Part shown: positions 39,904 through 40,312 of the stretch, in pieces | Layout of the letters: each line of letters opens with the position of its first letter | Position numbering within the stretch: position 1 is the stretch's first letter | NCBI GenBank assembly: GCA_030615165.1 | Contig: JAUWZW010000002.1 | Span: forward strand, 1-40,312 | From: Candidatus Aenigmatarchaeota archaeon | Lineage (GTDB): Archaea; Aenigmatarchaeota; Aenigmatarchaeia; QMZP01 | DNA: 40,312 nt | Direction: 5' to 3' | Translations under genes and position numbers: made by a program | The notes under the pieces: model-generated | The model's database searches: none | Seen by the model: the letters and a program-made list of their open reading frames with translations, nothing else | Told to the model about the DNA's origin: nothing

Positions 39904-40312
39904 CTAAACCTTATTTAAAAGTTTCTTTACCCTTTCCCTTCCAATCCCCAGAATGAATGGCGCAAGCCTCGGACCCTGTTCCTTGCCCAATAAAACAAGA
40001 TAAGTAGCCTTGAAGAATTCCTCTGGCTTCAGTCTGCTCTTTTTTGCAACAGAAAAGCATAAATTCTTTACATCACTCTCTGTCTTTACCTTGGCAAGCC
40101 CCTTTGCAAATTCCCTGAGTGCGGCTTTCTGCGCAGCGGTCAGTCTTGCCCTTGTTGCAGATGACACAGAATCCTGCAGCTTTATGGCGCTTTCAGGAGA
40201 GTATTTTTTAACCCATTCGGCTGCGTATGCTATCCTCTCTTTGGCTGATTTTTCTTTAACTCCCCTGCCTTTGGGTACCTGTGAGAGCGTAACGGCCTGG
40301 CTGAATGATATG
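39904..40312 (-). CDS. lysS: Lysyl-tRNA synthetase, class I, C-terminal part (5' end outside window)
   Basis: The frame is open to the window edge. Its visible about 135 residues include SFSQAVTLSQVPKGRG, AAEWVKKYSPESAIKLQDS, LREFAKGLAKVKTESDVKNL, FFKATYLVLLGKEQGPRLAPF and a short tail. This is the C-terminal alpha-helical anticodon-binding region of archaeal class I LysRS. The catalytic HIGH and KMSK-type motifs would lie to the right of the window. The GTG at 40167 used by the track is internal. Confidence 0.88.
   Translation of the reverse strand, partial: ISFSQAVTLSQVPKGRGVKEKSAKERIAYAAEWVKKYSPESAIKLQDSVSSATRARLTAAQKAALREFAKGLAKVKTESDVKNLCFSVAKKSRLKPEEFFKATYLVLLGKEQGPRLAPFILGIGRERVKKLLNKV

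Overview
The window is archaeal. It encodes a group II chaperonin (thermosome), ribosomal protein L21e, RNA polymerase subunit F (Rpb4), the archaeal tRNA pseudouridine synthase Pus10, a DUF655 protein, the C-terminus of a class I lysyl-tRNA synthetase, archaeal type IV pilins with their assembly ATPase, and tRNA genes with bulge-helix-bulge (BHB) introns. Several genes have a TATA box about 26 bp before the start codon and no room for a leader. The lineage cannot be fixed from this sequence alone. The unusual tRNA-Ile(UAU) and its noncanonical introns suggest an uncultivated archaeal lineage (DPANN- or Altiarchaeota-like, a guess).

Region 1 (1 to about 15.8 kb) is a surface-polysaccharide or glycosylation island. 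It holds two flippase-like membrane proteins, a GT-C type glycosyltransferase, a methyltransferase, nucleotide-sugar enzymes (UDP-glucose dehydrogenase, UDP-glucuronate decarboxylase, two nucleotidyltransferases, two further SDR epimerases) and an AT-rich insert at 3.1-7.8 kb. The insert carries a 2,3-dehydratase, a sugar aminotransferase, and a C-methyltransferase fused to an RmlC-like epimerase. This is the EvaA-EvaB-EvaC/D set that builds branched amino-dideoxysugars such as epivancosamine in actinomycete antibiotic clusters. The island has been heavily rearranged: four broken gene pieces are visible (flippase, glycosyltransferase/epimerase chimera, methyltransferase, epimerase).

Region 2 (15.8-22 kb) holds two pilin-like genes separated by a gene-free stretch with two structurally covarying hairpin repeats. 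Four long coiled-coil proteins follow, the first two joined tail to head by zinc ribbons, plus a 30-residue membrane peptide. Region 3 (21.8-27 kb) is the conserved information-processing block Pus10, L21e, RpoF, DUF655, then a CBS protein, a three-intron tRNA-Ile(UAU) and the thermosome. Region 4 (27-33.2 kb) is a type IV pilus operon: a coiled-coil protein, a two-helix membrane peptide, three pilin-like proteins, the assembly ATPase, and two separate TadC/FlaJ-type membrane platform proteins. Region 5 (33.2-40.3 kb) has a dolichol kinase-like protein, a winged-helix regulator with probable operators, two ATP-grasp proteins, an MscS channel, an M29-type aminopeptidase, a P-loop NTPase, an intron-containing tRNA-Arg(UCU) and lysS.

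The most novel signals are: (a) the tRNA-Ile(UAU) gene, whose three introns resolve to a perfect cloverleaf; (b) an intergenic hairpin element that shares sequence with the third intron of that tRNA; (c) a leader motif, CCGTCA-N8-AAGGCG, beginning exactly 26 nt before the start codon of three unrelated genes and always following hairpins; (d) the vancosamine-type sugar genes in an archaeon; and (e) the zinc-ribbon/coiled-coil gene run.
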